Shown: positions 7,656-8,505 of the stretch, one piece after another
Layout of the letters: each line of letters starts with the position of its first letter
How positions within the stretch are numbered: the first letter of the stretch is position 1
Assembly: GCA_003139735.1 (NCBI GenBank)
Contig: PLGA01000477.1
Span: forward strand, 1,126 to 9,630
Reading direction: 5' to 3'
DNA: 8,505 bases
Source: Bryobacterales bacterium
GTDB taxonomy: Bacteria; Acidobacteriota; Terriglobia; Bryobacterales; Bryobacteraceae
The notes under the pieces: model-generated
What the model saw: only the letters and a program-made list of their open reading frames with translations
Database searches by the model: none
Told to the model about the DNA's origin: nothing
Position numbers and translations under genes: made by a program

Positions 7656-7660
7656 TTCAC

Positions 7661-8197
7661 ATGAAACGGACAGTGCAAACAGTATTGTTCAAATCCGCCG
7701 TGCCGGCGCTGGCTCTTGGCGCGGCCCTGATGTTGCTTGGCCCTACGGCCGCCTTGGCCGCCCAGCGCGGCGGCGGGGGACACGGGGGGCACTCTGGCGG
7801 CGGGTCTTCCGGCCGTTCGTTCTCAGGCGGCGCTGGAAGCCGCTCCTCTGCCCCGTCCACGAACCGTGGCTATTCCGGCGGCGCGCGCAGCTATGCCGCC
7901 CCGAACGCGAACCGCGGCTATTCCGGCGGCGGGCGTAGCTATGCCGCCCCGTACGCGAACCGCGGCTATGCCGGCGCCGGAAACTATGGCGGAGGGGGCG
8001 GTTACTCCTCTGGCCGGTTCTACACTGGCCGAGGCTACTACTACGGCGGACGCTTCTGGGCCCGTCCTTACTTTGGCGTCGGGATCGGCATCCCGTACGG
8101 CTATGGCTACAATCTGGGCGCCGGATGTGGGTACTATGACGGATACGGCTATTGGCAGCCGGCTCCCTGCTATGCCGACGGTTACCCCGGTTACTGA
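7661..8197 (+). CDS. Exported Gly/Tyr-rich repetitive protein, function unknown
   Basis: A 178-residue protein of no recognised family. Residues 1-34 form a classical Sec signal peptide: basic MKR, a hydrophobic core and ALA-A before QR, with cleavage near 33-34. The mature part is low complexity. It begins Gly/His/Ser-rich (RGGGGHGGHSGGGSSG), then has a 16-residue repeat NRGYSGG(A/G)RSYAAP(N/Y)A twice plus a partial third copy, then a Tyr/Gly/aromatic C-terminal part with GYYYGGRFWARPYFGVGIG and two cysteines at C156 and C170. There are 23 tyrosines in all. No TM helix follows the signal and no lipobox is seen, so it is secreted or wall/outer-membrane associated, perhaps structural. It has its own candidate sigma-54 promoter, a strong Shine-Dalgarno and an intrinsic terminator, so it is likely monocistronic. 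Expression and export are well supported; role is unknown. Confidence 0.85.
   Translation: MKRTVQTVLFKSAVPALALGAALMLLGPTAALAAQRGGGGHGGHSGGGSSGRSFSGGAGSRSSAPSTNRGYSGGARSYAAPNANRGYSGGGRSYAAPYANRGYAGAGNYGGGGGYSSGRFYTGRGYYYGGRFWARPYFGVGIGIPYGYGYNLGAGCGYYDGYGYWQPAPCYADGYPGY
7862..7975 (+). repeat. Tandem 48-bp in-frame coding repeat (two full copies plus a partial)
   Basis: Copies at 7862-7909 and 7910-7957 encode NRGYSGGARSYAAPNA and NRGYSGGGRSYAAPYA. A diverged third begins at 7958 (NRGYAG). The unit is a multiple of three, so copy number can change without a frameshift. Third-position differences between copies suggest the duplication is not brand new. Confidence 0.85.
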
Positions 8198-8224
8198 TCG
8201 GTTCGCTCGATAACGATTCGACCG

Positions 8225-8262
8225 GCGCGCGGGCGGCCAGGCTGCCCGCGCGCTTTCTTTTT
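8225..8262 (+). terminator. Intrinsic (rho-independent) terminator
   Basis: A perfect 10-bp GC stem, GCGCGCGGGC (8225-8234) with GCCCGCGCGC (8244-8253), has a 9-base loop and is followed directly by TTTCTTTTT (8254-8262). It lies 27 bases after the stop of the Gly/Tyr-rich gene. There is no matching A-run on its left side, so it works for plus-strand transcripts only. Confidence 0.93.
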
Positions 8263-8308
8263 CCGCCAGCCACTCCCACGAATGCATCCCCATGAACTAC
8301 CGCTACCA

Positions 8309-8505
8309 CTATTGATTCGGCTCCAGGCGCGGTCCGGAGCCGTTCCGGCGGCCGGGAAAGGCGTCATCGTGGGAAATTGGGGAGGCGGAGCCCAGGTTGT
8401 CGACGGGGAAGGCTGCGACGGGGGCGGAAACCGGGTCGGGTTGGGGGGACGGAGGGTCGGCGGGACGTTCGTTTTGTGGAACTTCGGGGGGAGTAGAGTC
8501 GAGGA
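8309..8505 (-). CDS. Probable C-terminus of a convergent gene, Pro-rich tail, partial
   Basis: The minus strand is open from the right edge to a TAG at 8309-8311, giving 64 residues plus stop. The segment is rich in Pro, Ser and Asp (PPEVPQNERPADPPSPQPDP, then VSAPVAAFPVDNLGSASP) and ends GPRLEPNQ. Codon third positions are mostly G or C, as in the other genes, and the composition looks like a disordered linker or tail. It converges on the Gly/Tyr-rich gene, with that gene's terminator between them. No domain is visible, so the product cannot be named. The opposite strand is also open here, so the coding call is moderate. Confidence 0.5.
   Translation of the reverse strand, partial: LDSTPPEVPQNERPADPPSPQPDPVSAPVAAFPVDNLGSASPISHDDAFPGRRNGSGPRLEPNQ

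Noticed and set aside
7532..7660. Upstream start (ATG 7532) for the Gly/Tyr-rich protein
   Set aside because: No ribosome binding site; it would bury the signal peptide behind 43 residues and overlap the promoter elements. ATG 7661 has GGAGG at ideal spacing.
7862..7975. Possible CRISPR-like array
   Set aside because: The repeats are contiguous coding units without spacers, inside a low-complexity secreted protein.
7743..8309. Open frames on other frames/strand across the Gly/Tyr-rich gene
   Set aside because: Low-complexity Arg/Ser or Ala/Arg strings produced by the GC-rich repeats; no start signals and they run through the terminator or repeat.
8282..8505. Plus-strand open frame from ATG 8282 to the right edge
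   Set aside because: No Shine-Dalgarno, Gly/Arg/Val-rich unlikely protein, and better codon usage on the opposite strand.

Overview
This is a high-GC bacterial chromosomal fragment of about 8.5 kb with four main genes, a partial gene at each edge, and short intergenic regions. The content suggests a soil-type Acidobacterium, most likely the Solibacter/Bryobacter group: a Tat-type secreted Gfo/Idh/MocA oxidoreductase, a Ser/Thr kinase fused to a STAND-type ATPase and TPRs, a RoxA-like di-heme cytochrome c, and a candidate sigma-54 promoter. This assignment is an inference from gene style, not from a phylogenetic marker. Planctomycetes or Verrucomicrobia are less likely alternatives.

Layout, left to right. 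(1) Bases 1-708, minus strand: the N-terminal 236 residues of a Gfo/Idh/MocA oxidoreductase with a twin-arginine leader, running off the left edge. (2) Bases 709-813: a divergent intergenic region with a perfect 16-bp dyad midway between the two start codons and one AT-rich island. (3) Bases 814-4362, plus strand: a PknK-like soluble kinase of 1182 residues (kinase, AAA/STAND ATPase, TPR). (4) Bases 4370-7513, plus strand, 7 bases after the kinase stop: a 1047-residue fusion of a catalase-like heme domain, one transmembrane helix and a RoxA-like domain with two CXXCH heme c sites. (5) Bases 7514-7660: an imperfect nested inverted repeat, a good sigma-54 -24/-12 match and a strong Shine-Dalgarno. 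(6) Bases 7661-8197, plus strand: an exported Gly/Tyr-rich protein with internal 16-residue repeats, followed by a strong intrinsic terminator. (7) Bases 8309-8505, minus strand: the probable Pro-rich C-terminus of a convergent gene.

How the genes may work together (inference). The kinase and the fusion gene look like one transcription unit. The predicted topology puts the catalase-like domain in the cytoplasm, where the soluble kinase is, and the di-heme domain in the periplasm. This would be a membrane-spanning two-compartment heme protein encoded beside a multidomain sensor kinase. The next gene encodes an exported protein with 23 tyrosines in 178 residues, a conceivable substrate for periplasmic oxidative chemistry, but it appears to have its own sigma-54-type promoter. 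The fusion is the most unusual item in the window.
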